Part shown: positions 1 to 11,444 of the stretch, in pieces
Numbering within the stretch: position 1 is the first letter of the stretch
Layout of the letters: every line of letters starts with the position of its first letter
Assembly (NCBI GenBank): GCA_022606425.2
Contig: JAHDVF020000903.1
Coordinates: 620,001-684,000 of the forward strand
DNA: 64,000 bases
DNA from: Lepidostoma basale
Lineage: Eukaryota > Arthropoda > Insecta > Trichoptera > Lepidostomatidae
Direction of reading: 5' to 3'
Made by a program: the position numbers and the translations under genes
The notes under the pieces: generated by a model
Told to the model about the DNA's origin: nothing
Seen by the model: the letters and a program-made list of their open reading frames with translations, nothing else
Database searches by the model: none

Positions 1-170
1 GTATATTAATATACTAGTATACTCGCTACCATCTTCAGCTGCCGAAACCGGTCGAAGGCATAAAAATTAGTGGATTTTAACTATATAACCTTTTTATTTA
101 TTTTTTTATATTTTTTATATATTTTCATTATTTACAGTGAACTTCTACCATGAAATTTCAAATAACAAAA
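1..170 (+). repeat. HHR-family element, 3' part, with hammerhead relic
   Basis: At 39-56 the string CTGCC, GAA, ACCGGT, C matches the 3' half of the hammerhead seen at 5.6 kb, but the left strand of stem II and a clean core are lost. It continues to a TGAACTTCTACCATGAAATT terminus near 140-160 that recurs with small changes at about 5.71, 6.84, 16.57 and 17.55 kb. Truncated relic. Confidence 0.5.
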
Positions 171-179
171 ATATTTTTT

Positions 180-266
180 TTATATTTTACGTATTCTCAA
201 CCTTAAGCTTAAATTTTATTTGCAATGTCTTTTGAGAAAATAAACTGATTTGATTTGATTGAATGG
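180..266 (+). mobile_element. LINE 3' end with TTGAT-repeat tail
   Basis: The stretch ends in a TTTGAGAAAATAAACTGATT-like motif followed by GATTT repeats. The same end, with longer tails, occurs near 20.6 and 25.1 kb. Simple pentamer tails of this kind are usual for non-LTR retrotransposons. No coding part remains. Confidence 0.45.
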
Positions 267-483
267 TCCTTTCATTATTTTGTTCATAACACTAATTCAA
301 GTACTTTATGATTCTTTATTACGAATCTTCCAGTTGAACATGTTGATAAGGAATGAATTAGGGTTAGAATCATACATCGAACTTCAATAATCGTGCGGAT
401 TATACGCCAGGCCTCTCCTCCGTTTAATTGTGTCTCAAAATACTCCATCTTGATTCGGAGTCCCCATTGTTTACCAAACATTA

Positions 484-900
484 AGCAGATAACAGTCTTA
501 CCTACCGAAGGATAATATCCCGGTTTTGGCGAGGATTAGTCTAACCCTAAAACAAGACTTCGTCCTTCCGAAGCAACGGCTAATCCCGTCGACCATCTTT
601 CTTCAGCACTACCCACAAAATGGCGCCACATACAGATGTTTGCACTCCCAACTTGAGACTATCAAAACTTTGCAATACGAATTAGGATAATAGTGAATAT
701 ACTATTTTAAACTTTTGCACAGTAATCCGATGTACACAAAAATCTAGGACAGGGATCTACGCACATGCCACTTTCCGCAAACCAAATTTTAAAAATTCCA
801 TTCACCTACATTTTCTACATAATGTATATTTCTAAAACTTTATTATTTAAATGCCCGATGGAATCTAGACAAAAAATCATCTTCTTCTTATTATTGTAAA
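484..900. other. Moderate-GC unique stretch, no gene seen
   Basis: The 484-680 part is GC-richer than its surroundings and matches no repeat found elsewhere in the window. No ORF of note and no RNA gene is visible. Confidence 0.3.
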
Positions 901-1004
901 TATCAACTTTCTTTCTATGATGAAGACGACTAGCCTTCTCTCCATATTTTTGGTCTTCGTCCTGGTGGATGACGGCCCTCTTTTATATAGTTGTCTTTAA
1001 AAGT

Positions 1005-1225
1005 TTCTTATTATTACGAATGAAAATGTCTGTTGTCTTAAAGTTTTGTTTCATTGTATGGAAATGACATGTTTTACTTTGCTAAAGCATTAACAAAAGA
1101 TAACATATTTGATTATCAAATATGTTAATTCAATTGATAATACATATGATAATGCCTTAGGAAAACGAAAAATGTCATTCCCAAGAAATAAAATAAAACT
1201 TCTAGAATACGGACTTTGGGATTTT
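1005..1225. repeat. F1-family palindromic repeat
   Basis: This is an inverted pair of the commonest hairpin repeat in the window. The outward right arm (about 1140-1215) carries GATAATGCCTTAGG, a GAAAAATGTC variant and TAAAACTTCTAGAA. The left arm (about 1008-1085) is its reverse complement. F1 consensus pieces are TTTGATAATGCCTTAG, GCGAAACATGTCATTCC and AAAACTTCTAGAAAACAGAC. The GAAACATGTC part resembles a hammerhead 3' half, but the core reads TTGATAA. Confidence 0.6.
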
Positions 1226-1323
1226 ACACATTTGTTAAAGAAACGAAAAAACTCAAATATTTCACTTAGGTTTTGGAATGAGTTACAACTCACAAATAAA
1301 ACAATTTAAAATATGTATTACAG

Positions 1324-1486
1324 TCTTCGTGACAGAGTGGCAACAGCTATGACTGGCACACCGAAGGTCCCGGGTTCGATTCCCGGCGATGACAGTTAGA
1401 AAAAAAGTACGCTGTCTTTACCCTGGCAGAATCACATGTCATGAGTATCAATGGTTAAAAATTGGGTTCAAATAACTTGTTTTAAC
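1324..1486 (+). mobile_element. tRNA-derived SINE (family S), copy 1
   Basis: A tRNA-like head has a pol III A box (TGACAGAGTGG, 1330-1340) and a B box (GGTTCGATTCC, 1373-1383). A non-tRNA body then ends in TTGGGTTCAAATAAC. At least six other copies in the window share head and body, so this is a SINE and not a tRNA gene. Confidence 0.8.
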
Positions 1487-1539
1487 AATTGTGGAACGCA
1501 ACGGAAAACTATCACATTAGTAGGCCCAACTGGCATAAG

Positions 1540-2112
1540 AAAAAGTATTGAACGCTAAGGCATTAACACTGTGGAATTCCATAGTAATATACTTAGGAAA
1601 TTGAAAATAACTTTGTTTAATCCATAAAATATTTAAAAATACACCACATGTTTCGGAGGATACCTCCATCTTCAGGTGTAAAAATATAATGTTATTTATT
1701 ACATTTTTACACCTGAAAATGGAAATGGAAATTAACAAAATTATGAAAGGATCGCTGCGTTGGTTCGGACATATGGAGCGCATGGGTGAAGAAAGAATGT
1801 TTAAAAAAGTATACGTTAACGACCTAAATGAAATACGAGTCGAGATAGACCGAGGAAAACATGGCATTACCAAATTAATCAAATTTTAAAGATCGGTCAT
1901 GTCAGAAGCCGGAAGAATCGACGTGCCTGTATGACTCGCTGTATGAATGTGGAGGAAGCTAGAGAGGTATGTCAGTTTCTCTGCCTACCCCTGCGTCGAC
2001 GCGGCGCGATGGTTTGTTGTTGTTGTTGTTGAAAATGGAGGTATTCTCCTAAACATGTCGTGTTTTTTGAATATTTTGTGGATTAAACAAAGTTATTTTT
2101 AATTTCATAATC
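1540..2112. repeat. Hammerhead family A inverted repeat, split by an RTE insertion
   Basis: The left arm (about 1545-1680) is a minus-strand family A copy. Its hammerhead at 1641-1679 has CTGAAGA, stem II GGAGG/CCTCC and GAA, but the cleavage nucleotide is G instead of A, C or T, so it should not cut. The right arm (2030-2112) is the plus-strand copy, also mutated. An RTE fragment with a 10-bp duplication separates them. The hairpin was therefore in place before the LINE. Confidence 0.75.
1724..2029 (+). mobile_element. RTE-type LINE, 3' end, with GTT tail
   Basis: The translated piece carries the C-terminal reverse transcriptase tail typical of insect RTE elements (KGSLRWFGHMERMGEERM) and later the RRACMTRCMNVEEAREVC region after a frame change. 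It ends in GATGG plus GTT repeats. The flanks TGAAAATGGA at 1714-1723 and 2030-2039 are a perfect 10-bp target duplication. Strongly 5'-truncated and non-functional. Confidence 0.85.
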
Positions 2113-2329
2113 AAAAGTTGTTAGACTGCAAACCAATACCTAAGATAGAAATTTTTAAAAAATATGTACAATATATTATGTAATATTTCAATATATTATT
2201 ATATATAAGAGTTTGTGTTTGCAATCAATTTACAAAATGACAATATCAAAACTCATCCACTTGTGAAATTATAGATTGTATACGAACGAATACAGGAACA
2301 GAGCGACAGAACTGCGAGTGGTCTGATTT

Positions 2330-2800
2330 CATTAAAACTTCCGAATGAATGCGCAACCGCGCTTTGTGACAAATGTTTGAAATGAAAATATAATTGGATC
2401 AATCCGGAGTATGGCCGTTACGAATTTTAATCCAAACGTCCCGCGCACCTGGCGTCCCGCACAAAACGTTGTCACAAAACTTATGATGACAAAAAAGTAA
2501 AACCTAATCCATTCGAATTACAATGCAGTCGAAATAAAATACGACCAGAATTGAGCCAGGCTTTTATCTTTCTGCTGAACATGCAAAATGGAGCTGGTGT
2601 ATCGGGGCGTATAATATTGGAGAACGGGTACAAATTCAATTTAAATTTACTTTTATATTCAGCTTTTTCCTCACTACAGTTGTATTTTTGCGCTTCGATC
2701 GATTTTTTTTGTACCGCCGCTTTTCGATTTGCAGAAAAAAATGCGCTCTCTTTTAATACTACCATTTTGCAATTCTATGACGTTTTGCATGTTTGAGCTT
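2330..2800. other. GC-richer unique island
   Basis: No repeat seen elsewhere in the window is recognisable here. The ORFs on both strands are short and mutually antisense, with no domain I recognise. This may be conserved non-coding DNA; only alignment could show it. Confidence 0.3.
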
Positions 2801-2840
2801 TTGTTTTATTGCTGCCTGTCAATGCTTTAAATATTCTTAA

Positions 2841-3543
2841 ACTAACTAACTAACTAACCATCACGCCGTCTCCCCGAAGGGGTAGGCAGAAAGAATAGAC
2901 TGCCACACCTTTCTTTCCTGACATATTTCTCTCGTTTCCTCAACATTCATACATCGTGTCATGCACGCGCGTCGATATCTCTGACTCCTCACATGGCCGA
3001 CATTCAATATTTGATTTATTTGATCGTGCCACGTTTTCCTCGGTCTTCCTCTATTTCTGGTTCCATTTACATCATTAACCTACAATTTTTTTACCATTCT
3101 TTCTTCATTCATTCTTTCCATATGTCCAAACTATCTTAATGATCCATTCATTATTTTGTTCATGACACCATCATTCGTACCGCATTCACTTCTTATATTT
3201 TCATTCGACACTCTATCATACACAGAGTATCCACACATTCGTCTAAGAGATCTCATTTCTACTGCATTTATTCTACTTTCATCCTTTTTTTGCCAGTTCC
3301 GTGCTTCGCTTCCATACATAAGGGTCGGTAGAAGAACACCATTGTGCATTGCCATTCTAGCTTTTTGGATAGGTTTTTGTTTGCGATGACAACTTTAAGT
3401 GCACCATTCACTTTGTTGCCTCCCCCAACCCTTCTTTCAATATCCCTCTCCACTCTCCCATCTCTTGTAAACATACTACCTAAATAAACGAACTCAACTA
3501 CTTGCTCCAAATTTTCACCATTCACGCTAATGTTGCAGACAAT
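2841..3543 (-). mobile_element. RTE-type LINE, 0.7-kb 3' fragment
   Basis: Read on the minus strand this gives VEFVYLGSMFTRDGRVERDI, then NGVLLPTLMYGSEARNWQKK with ESRINAVEMRSLRRMCG, in two overlapping frames. This is the C-terminal third of an RTE reverse transcriptase. The tail is GTTA repeats (CTAA at 2841-2858 on the plus strand). TTCTTAA at 2834-2840 and 3544-3550 is a plausible 7-bp target duplication. Frameshifts make it a pseudogene. Confidence 0.85.
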
Positions 3544-3599
3544 TTCTTAATTTAAAAATAACCTAAACACACCATTTTAAGTTGTGATTGTATATAATA

Positions 3600-4190
3600 C
3601 TTTGTCTCTACTGTATTGTATTTATAGTGTATGTCTTCATTCATTTTGAATCAATTATAATAATGTAATTAATAACAGTTATTTTTTACAGATTTTATAT
3701 AAATAGCATTTACTATACTGTATTGTAATTATATTATAGTATGTCTTCATTTATTTTAAATCATTAAAAGTAATGTAATTATTAACAGTAATTTTAAATA
3801 GATTTTATATAAATAGCATTTACTCTACTGTATTGTATTTGTGGTATGTCTTCATTTATTTTGAATCAATTATAATAATGTAATTAATAACAGTTATTTT
3901 TTACAGATTTTATATAAATAGGATTTACTCTACTGTATTGTATTTATGGTATGTCATCATTCATTTTAAATCATTAAGAGTAATGTATTCCATTATTTCT
4001 GCCTACTGTTAGTTAGTTAGTTTAAGAGTAATGTAATTAATAAGAGTTATTTTTTGCAGATTTTATATAAATAGCATTTACTTTACTGTATTGCATTTAT
4101 GATATGTCTTCATTCATTTTAAATCATTAATAGTAATGTAATTAATAACAGTTATTTTTTACAGATTTAATATAAATAGCATTTACAATA
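3600..4190 (+). repeat. Tandem repeat, about 107-bp unit, five copies
   Basis: The motif ACTGTATTG recurs at about 3609, 3717, 3827, 3932 and 4085, giving spacings of 108, 110, 105 and 153. The last is 105 once a 36-bp insertion and its 12-bp duplication are removed. Each unit also holds ATGTCTTCATT or a close variant and ATATAAATAG. No coding content. Confidence 0.85.
3988..4023 (+). mobile_element. 36-bp RTE insertion with 12-bp target duplication
   Basis: Only the last bases of an RTE element are present: a TTTCTGCCTAC coding end followed by GTTA repeats. The flanks AAGAGTAATGTA at 3976-3987 and 4024-4035 are identical. This is a genuine but extremely 5'-truncated retrotransposition event inside the tandem repeat. 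Confidence 0.85.
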
Positions 4191-4207
4191 ATTTGCATGT
4201 TTTCAAT

Positions 4208-4396
4208 AGATGGTATAACCAAACTAATCAATTACTAAAAATGGGCACATTTGAAGTCAAAAACATCGATGATCGTGCGTGTTACGATGTACGAATGTAG
4301 AGGAATCTAGACAAATATGTCAAGATAAAGTAGTTTGGCAGTCTATGCTCTCTGCTTACTCTTCCGGAAAACGGTGTAATGGTTAGCTGATTAGTT
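4208..4396 (+). mobile_element. RTE-type LINE 3' relic
   Basis: The nucleotide sequence follows the RTE end seen at 46.6-46.8 kb: a region matching GTATGACTCGATGTATGAA, then TGTCAAGATAAAGTAGT, TGGCAGTC and GTAATGGTTAGC. It has many substitutions and no open frame. Older than the copies with clear duplications. Confidence 0.65.
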
Positions 4397-4399
4397 TTA

Positions 4400-5480
4400 T
4401 TATAACATAGGGTTACTCATTTTAATAACTTCATAAATTAAAAATATAATAAAAAAAAACAAAAACGTATATATACAATACATATTGTACATTGTTTAGT
4501 TAAATTTCTTTATTGTAAAAAACTGTTTCGTTTATCAGCTGCAATGTTATTCTCCTTACAAAGTTTTACAGTGAGCAAAACCGGTTAGCCTTACAATACA
4601 AAAATCTGTTGCGTAATATAAATAAATAATCGGCTTTATTATGTAAACCGCAAAACTATAGTATTTTTTCAAAATTACAATAATGTAAAACTAATTCCTT
4701 TCGCATAGAATCTAAGTATTCCTCTCTCGCTATCTTGTATTCAAAATATTATCGTACTCTTTCTTGACGACATGCTGGTTTTTTTCCTATTTATATTATA
4801 ATTTATTTGTTAAAGATAAAGATTTGAGAAAGCTTATGATTGTATAAGTTTTCATTTACCGCTATTTCACTTATCTCCATTATTTACGTATTACCGTGGC
4901 CTCGTTTAACACTATTTTGTTTACCAAACCAATATTTTTTATTTATTTTATATTTCCTGAAATATAATATTTTTTTACAGCTCAAAAATATTGCGGTTGG
5001 CCTGTGATGATCAATAGAGCTTGACACTATGGTACACTTGGTACCATTAAAGAAAGCGGAATAATGGAGCGGTGCTATTTTACACCATATCGGTACCTCT
5101 ACAAAGGGAAAGGATTACGCGATCAATAGATCTATAGCTGACCCTATGTGTAAGGGACGCGAATAACTACTCCTTTTAAAATAATTCTTCTTTTAAAATA
5201 TCAATTTATCTCATATTATGAATTATTAATTTATTGTTTAACACCTTTTAAAAAATGGCAACTTTGCTCTTAATGTGTTAATAATTTTCTTGAACTATTA
5301 TGAAAATGCGATTATCTTATCGATTGTATAAAGATTTTGAATTATTTTCATTTTTTTATACAATTTAATATGGGAGTATCGTGAGAGGACTCTCATTACT
5401 GATACCCCACTATTTTTGGCATGAGTTATTTGCCTGACACTATTTATGACATGAGTTCTTTTTAACACAATTTGTGACAT
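4400..5480. other. AT-rich DNA, no gene seen
   Basis: This is mostly low-complexity A/T. A GC-richer unique patch lies at about 4980-5165. I see no gene, RNA or recognisable element. Confidence 0.35.
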
Positions 5481-5499
5481 GGGTTTTATATAAATAGCA

Positions 5500-5735
5500 A
5501 CTGAAATTAATTGAAACAAAAAATATATACAAAAATTTCTTTTTTATTATGTATTTAGTGTGCTTCCACTTATGTTTATGTTCGACCGGTTTCGGCAGCT
5601 TGCTGCCATCTTCCGCCTAACAACTGCCAACATAAACATAAGTGGAAGCACACTAAATACATAATAATAAAGAAATTGCGTATAATTTTTTTTTGTTTTC
5701 ATTATTTCAAATGAACTTCTACCAAGAAAGTTAAA
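5500..5735. repeat. Hammerhead-family inverted repeat with GGCAG/CTGCC stem
   Basis: Inverted arms at about 5540-5582 and 5632-5680 share ACATAAACATAAGTGGAAGC and flanks. The left arm holds a minus-strand hammerhead-like motif (5584-5615): core CGGAAGA (U4 replaced by G), stem II GGCAG/CTGCC with loop CAAG, GAA, ACCGGT, C. Stem I does not pair. The right arm ends in the shared TGAACTTCTACCAAGAAA terminus. Confidence 0.6.
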
Positions 5736-5739
5736 TTTA

Positions 5740-6680
5740 AAACATTAATTGTATAAATTCTTGTTACAAGTTTGTTTCGCCATACTATGGTACTCTCAAA
5801 CTAAACTAATTATTAATAGAAAATAAAAACCACAACCATAATTTTTTGTAATTTTTTTTAATAATTCTCGTCACATCACTTTATTTCGTATTTTACTAGA
5901 GTAAATTTAAGGTGAGAAAACAAACTTACTCACGCGCGCAAGAGCAAAAATAGTTGATAGTATAAAAAATATATTAAATTAACACTTAAAATATAAATGT
6001 TTTATTTATACTGTGTATAATTGAATAAAAATATTATAATGCTTTAAATTTATCAATCAAAATATTGATAGACACTCTCGCAAGTCCAAAAATGTATTCG
6101 TGCTGCCAGCATTCATGCAACTCTAATATATTTCAATGAGAAAATATCTACCAATAAGCTTTCAATGTAACATTTTAAATTCCTGTATTAATTAAAATGA
6201 ATGATACACCCATTCCGCCTCACAAATAAACAGTCAGTTGGGCGGGGCGATCGATTGGAAACATGATGGAAAAAACATAGTTTTTGTCAATACAATCAGA
6301 TACAATTTTTTTCGTTCGTCAAGTATTTAATTCTGCGATAACGAATCAATCCCTTTATATTACTTCCCTACCTGTAATTTAAATTTCAAGTAATTATATT
6401 AAGTTTTAATCACTTCGAGCCTCTGAACTTGAGTTTTGAGTTCATTGTTGAAGGAGATAATAAGATTTTAAATTTTCGATAAAATTATAAGATTTCTCTG
6501 TAAAACGTTGGAAATGATGCAAATTAAAAATAATATTAATTGATTTTTAAGATATTTAGTTTTATTTTACTTGTTATTTAGTTTATACTTTATACTCGTT
6601 TTTTATCTACTGAGAGATTATGGCATCAAATAAAACTAAATATGAATATTTATTGTCTCTTGAACAAAGATAAAAATAAT
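5740..6680. other. AT-rich DNA, no gene seen
   Basis: A small GC-richer patch lies at 6200-6260. Nothing else is recognised on either strand. Confidence 0.3.
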
Positions 6681-6689
6681 TAATATGAA

Positions 6690-6862
6690 TGAAAAGGCCT
6701 GTCTTCTAGGAGTTTTATTATATTTAAGATAGAATGACACGTTTCGCCCTTCTACGTGTACATTTGATCATTCCTTAGAAGGGCGAAACATGTCGTTCCA
6801 TCTTAAATATAATAAGACTCCTAGAAGCCAGTCATTTATAATGAACTTCTACATAGAAGTTG
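6690..6862. repeat. F1-family palindromic repeat
   Basis: The arms are inverted: TAGGAGTTTTATTATATTTA on the left and its complement on the right, each with a GAAACATGTC or GAAACGTGTC block and AGAAGGGCG. The spacer is short. It ends in the TGAACTTCTACATAGAA terminus shared with the 5.6-kb and 17.5-kb elements, which links F1 to the hammerhead families. Confidence 0.7.
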
Positions 6863-7049
6863 CAATTTACACTGTAAAAAAAAGTATAAAACGTTTTATA
6901 TTATAAACTTTTCCATTGTATACATAACAGATTACTAATCCAAACACATTTATATGTTGATTTGCATTGAAATCATGAGAAATTTTTATCTTATTAGTTT
7001 TCTTTTGAGAGAAGTCGAATATTGATTTCAGTGGCGTGCACCTATAAGT

Positions 7050-8195
7050 CACGTTTAGTCCTCGTTTAGGCTACCGTATCAATGCAGCTTGTAGCGTGTA
7101 TACGCAACATCTATGACATTTTAGTTTTAACAATATATTTTAATCGTTTTAAGTATTGCATCATCCAGAAAAAGAGATACCAATCTTTAAAAAATGTTTA
7201 ATAAAAGGGAAGAAATATACAGAAATGAATAATATTGACATTAAATTGTATTTGGCTTGTGTATACATATTACATAAGTGAAAATTGTAAAATAAGCCAA
7301 AAAAAGTTTAAGAAATCTCTAATGATTAAATCAATCAATTACAATAATTATAAAAGGCTGCCATGTTAATAGCCGATAATAATGAACGAGCAAGCTTGGC
7401 ACGATGTATGAAAATGTTCAAAGGTTTGTCAGAATACGACTTTTTGATCTATTGTATCTGCACACCCCCACAGAAATGCGACGTAATAGATTAGATAGTT
7501 AATTAAACAATACATTGTCACTAACAAAAAATAAATAGTATCAATGATGTTCTAAATTCAGTATTTTGTCTTCTCACAAAGCTTTAAGCTCTGAGCAACC
7601 AGATTAATCCCGAGCTTTTCTGAATATGTCATTTGATGCAGCATTATTCTGGCCAACAATTATAACAGTTGAGGTGTCAATTACTCGGCCGGGCGATCCG
7701 CTCTATTCAATGGCCACCCCTAGCCACGTGTCCCGTAACCCTAAACATTCCCTTCTCTCTTCCAAAATCTCCCACATAATTCACAACAGTGTGTCTTGTA
7801 TTGTTCACTATTAATACTTGCTAAAAATACCATATTCAGGCAGCCTTAATGAAATACCAGACAAATAAATAAAAAATTATGGAAAAAAAAACTTATGCGA
7901 AGTCGGATTTATCATACAAAATTCAACTGACCTATGAAATAAAAGCAAAATAATGGTGAATTCGTTGAATATTTTTCTATTTCATAAAAATATAATCCAC
8001 CATTAGAAATGTACTTACATTAGTACTTAAAATTTTTGTCATTTTATAAAGGTTTGTTTGTTGAATTGACCCAACAATTTCTAAATTAAATAAATTTATT
8101 TTATATTGACCATTACTTTGTGCAGTTTTGACAGATGTTACATTCATAATAACATTTGTTTAAATATTTATTTTGTATATATAATACATAATAAT
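7050..8195. other. AT-rich DNA with an RTE relic and a GC-richer patch
   Basis: Positions 7375-7505 weakly follow an RTE 3' end (GCACGATGTATGAAAATGTT, then GTTTGTCAG). Positions 7640-7790 are GC-richer and unique. I see no credible gene. Confidence 0.3.
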
Positions 8196-8201
8196 ATTTA
8201 A

Positions 8202-8245
8202 ACTACACTGATGAAGGGCTTCTGTGTCCCGAAACACGTTTAGGT
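8202..8245 (+). ncRNA. Hammerhead ribozyme motif, GGG/CCC stem II
   Basis: The core CTGATGA (8208-8214) is followed by A, then GGG (8216-8218) and CCC (8228-8230) as a 3-bp stem II, then GAA (8231-8233). Stem III would be ACACGT, a one-base variant of the ACATGT palindrome, and the cleavage nucleotide is T8240. Stem I pairs poorly unless two bases bulge. The core is intact, but activity is doubtful. Related to the broken pair at 62.6-62.75 kb. Confidence 0.6.
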
Positions 8246-8289
8246 TAATGTGTATTTTTTTTATATTTTAAAAATAAAGTGTTGTGTTA

Positions 8290-9460
8290 CAAAGAAAGAA
8301 AAATATTATTCAATTAGAAAAATTATTTTGAATACCGATCATGATCTAATAAATTTCGTTAATAAGGAACAAAAATAAATAATTTCACATAAAAATATCA
8401 TTGGTATATATATTTGTATATTTTTTTAAAATTTTATCATTAATAAATAAATAAATAATTGACCTTTAATTTAATTAAAGAATATTTTTTATACAGAAAT
8501 TATAATAAAGGTCAATTATCAAATAAATAGAATATAAAGTATTATATAATTTTTTTTATAATATAAATTTTTAAATAACATTTTTTTTTAATAATATCCG
8601 AATATGAAAAAAAGTGTTATTTAAAGGATAAGAAATGAAATGCACTATGGGAACTTGTAGTATAAAAGCTTACAGAAACTTCTTCTCACTCATTTTCACC
8701 ATGTTCTTTATTTTTTTCTAAAACTATATTCCGTCTGAGAATGGGTGATATTAAATTTGTTTTCACCAATACAGGTATTTATAATAATATTTCTGTAAAT
8801 ATTTTATGGTCCTTCCACAGACAAGAGAGATGCGAATAACTACAAATATTTACAACAAAAATAACAATTAAATGAAAGGTGGTAAAAATAGTAGAGATAC
8901 AATTCATTTAAATTTAAATTTGCGAACGTTTGATTTGTACCTTTTGACTACGGATGCGTAGGGGGTTTAATGTGCACTTCGAATCCAACACCCGGAAACA
9001 ATATGACAGATGTCAGGCAAACAGCGATATTTACGCCCATGCACCCGCAACCCTATCAGATTCACCCCGTGCACATTATATTATTAGACACTCTGTATCG
9101 ACAGCGCAGCGTTGTTCCGAATAGTTTTATACCAAGGGATTGTATTGTGCAGAATACAAAAATGGGAATTGATGTAGTAGTGTATTATCTAAATGTATAA
9201 TGCACTTTTCCCGGTATCAACATACATACGTATATAGAATAATGATTCCTCATTTAAAGTATTAAGTATCCACAACGTTCTCCAATAAGAAAAAATAGTA
9301 AACAGTCGTTTTTTATTAATTTTTTGTATACTGAAATGAATTTTAGAGACCAACTTGTTTAATTTATCCTATCCTGAATTTTAGATAAAATTAAGGTCGA
9401 ACTGTCGAATTCCATAATGACGAATTTTTTTATGAATTAAACACTGTTTTTTTTTTCATT
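8290..9460. other. AT-rich DNA, with a moderate-GC patch at 8930-9140
   Basis: No gene is recognised. The 8930-9140 patch has one ORF of 76 codons without any family signature and is probably non-coding. Confidence 0.3.
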
Positions 9461-9473
9461 TTTGTGTTTATTT

Positions 9474-9518
9474 TTCTCGACATGTTTCAAAGTCCTTATA
9501 CCTTCATCATCGGAAGAA
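9474..9518 (-). ncRNA. Hammerhead-like motif with one core change
   Basis: On the minus strand stem I pairs over five bases (TTCTT at 9514-9518 with GAGAA at 9474-9478). The core reads CCGATGA, so U4 has become C. A weak stem II AAG/CTT follows, then GAA, ACATGT and cleavage base C (position 9479). Stem I and stem III are well kept, so this is a recent relic of another hammerhead family. It is likely inactive. Confidence 0.6.
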
Positions 9519-9605
9519 CGATATATAAAGGTTTATATCGTTTTCCGAATTAAATTATTTCATTTAAATATAATTGAATTTCTTCATACATTATTCTTCT
9601 TATAT

Positions 9606-9722
9606 ATGTGTGCATGACACGATGTATGAACGTTGAGGAAGCGAGAAAAGTATCAAAGGAAAGAACTGTGTAGCGGTCAATTTTTCTGCTGTGATAGTGA
9701 CGAGTAGTTAGTTAATTAGTTA
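9606..9722 (+). mobile_element. RTE-type LINE 3' relic
   Basis: GCATGACACGATGTATGAA, GTTGAGGAAGCGAGA and a degenerate GTTA tail match the terminal region of other RTE copies here. No open frame remains. Confidence 0.65.
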
Positions 9723-9729
9723 AATTTAA

Positions 9730-10555
9730 TGGAGAGAAAATAATATTCACTTCTTAATGTTCATATGTTTTTAAGTGACTCAATTGTAATAATATTAATT
9801 TTATTTTTACACTTTGATTCTCTTCATAGTATAGTTGGCAAAGAATTCTGTTTTCTTCAGAAATGAAGGATGTAAACAGAACATACGAGACATGACTAGC
9901 AGAAGCCGAGTGGAGTAATGTATTCTCTTTGACCCTAGCATTGGTTTTCAGTTATGGATACCCCACTTAAAATCTGCGGATTAATGTCACTGGTAACTAG
10001 ATTGGATACCTACAACCATTTAAATTTAGTATTATAAAGTTTTAGATAAATTATGTAATTTGGTAAAATAAAGATAGTAAAGGGTTATGGTTATTTTACA
10101 GCAACGCAAAGTGAAGATGGTAAATAATTCTAACGAAAAAGAAATTCCTTCGTTTTTGAATATCCCACCAAATTTTGAGAATTTGATAGCAAATACTCGT
10201 ATATACGAGTATTTGTATGTTTTTTAAAGTAAATAGAAATGAAAATCTTTTATTAGTATATAGTTTCTTATCATCTTTAACCATCACAATAATGCATGTT
10301 GTTTATTGTTTCTTGAATAATAATATAAAGCTGAATATTAATTGATAAATATAAATGAAAACGCATATTATCTACAAGTTTAATTTTATGGCAAAGTATT
10401 ATCAAATATTTAATTATGCCGTAATATTAATTATCCTTCATGTTACATTAATATTAAATCTGTCATATATAAATACATTTTTAACAATTATATAAAACTC
10501 GTCTGAAATTAAAAGATTTAAAAAAAAACGTTTTCTAGAATTGTTATCATGTAAT
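9730..10555. other. AT-rich DNA, no gene seen
   Basis: The sequence is low complexity. A short palindrome, ACTCGTATATACGAGT, lies near 10195. Nothing else stands out. Confidence 0.3.
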
Positions 10556-10559
10556 ATTT

Positions 10560-10760
10560 TCTATGTTTCGATTTTATAGTGTATTTGTTTAGAATTTAAA
10601 ACAAATGAAAACATCTATTTTCTAGAATTTTTATAGTATGATATTAATGGGAATGACACTTTTTTTTTAAATTACATTTTTTATAATGCAAGGCAAAACA
10701 CATCATTCCCTTAAAATATAATGAAATTAATAGAAAATATACGTTTTCATTCGTATTAAT
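10560..10760. repeat. F1-family palindromic repeat, degraded
   Basis: The left arm ends GGGAATGACA. The right arm has GCAAGGCAAAACACATCATT, then ATATAATGAAATT and ACGTTTTCATTCGTATTAAT. The arms have diverged, so this copy is older. Confidence 0.55.
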
Positions 10761-10939
10761 TATTTAATAGAGTTTTACATAGATTAAGAAATAATACATA
10801 TTTATTTGAGTGTCGTAGCGAGGCGAGATATTTTACAACCATAAAATATGACTTATAACTTCTATAAAACATACGTTTTCATCAATATCAAGTTGTTAAT
10901 ACTCGTACATTGATTTCATCAAAAATGTATCAATAGAAA

Positions 10940-11330
10940 TAATTTAGAGCAAAAGCAGGGTTGAACCGCACATACGTTTAGTAAATATTGGCCAAGATGG
11001 CTCCAGTCGCCCGCGCCGTGCCCCTGTGCTGTTTACTCTTGCGGCCCGGCGCCGGGCAAACACCACAGCCACACTTACGGAATTTCAAATTTCTATTAGA
11101 TATTCATAAGCTACGATACGGGCCACGTTCAGGCCGGTCTGTTTGGCCAAATGGCTGATTGGGCATCACGGATTACCGGAGCGAAACTATCCTACCTGCC
11201 GCCGGCCGGGCTCGACAAACAGCGAACAATGGCTAATTGCACGCAAATATTTTGCGCCAAGTCTTCACAAAGGGAAGATTGTGTTACCCTGCGGGAATGT
11301 TTGTGCTACTGGATTACTTATGACTTGTTT
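10940..11330. other. GC-rich unique island
   Basis: This compact GC-rich block has CCGCGCC, GCGGCCCGGCGCCGGGC and GCCGCCGGCC strings in an AT-rich surround. The ORFs overlap in two frames without a domain signature. Candidate conserved non-coding DNA. Confidence 0.35.
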
Positions 11331-11444
11331 GTTTGAATCTGATGAATCTACCGACACAAATGTTTTGAACGTCACAAAAATGTCCCGGACGGCCTCATAT
11401 ATATTTTTTTCAAATTATATGGATTAGATAAACCATTGTTTTGG

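Noticed and set aside
1324..1400. tRNA gene, from perfect A and B boxes
   Set aside because: No acceptor stem can be formed, and the same head with a common non-tRNA body occurs at least seven times. It is a SINE.
1641..1679. Active family A hammerhead, minus strand
   Set aside because: The cleavage nucleotide is G, which hammerheads do not cut, although the rest is complete.
3600..4190. CRISPR-like array
   Set aside because: The units are directly tandem without unique spacers, and the organism appears to be an insect.
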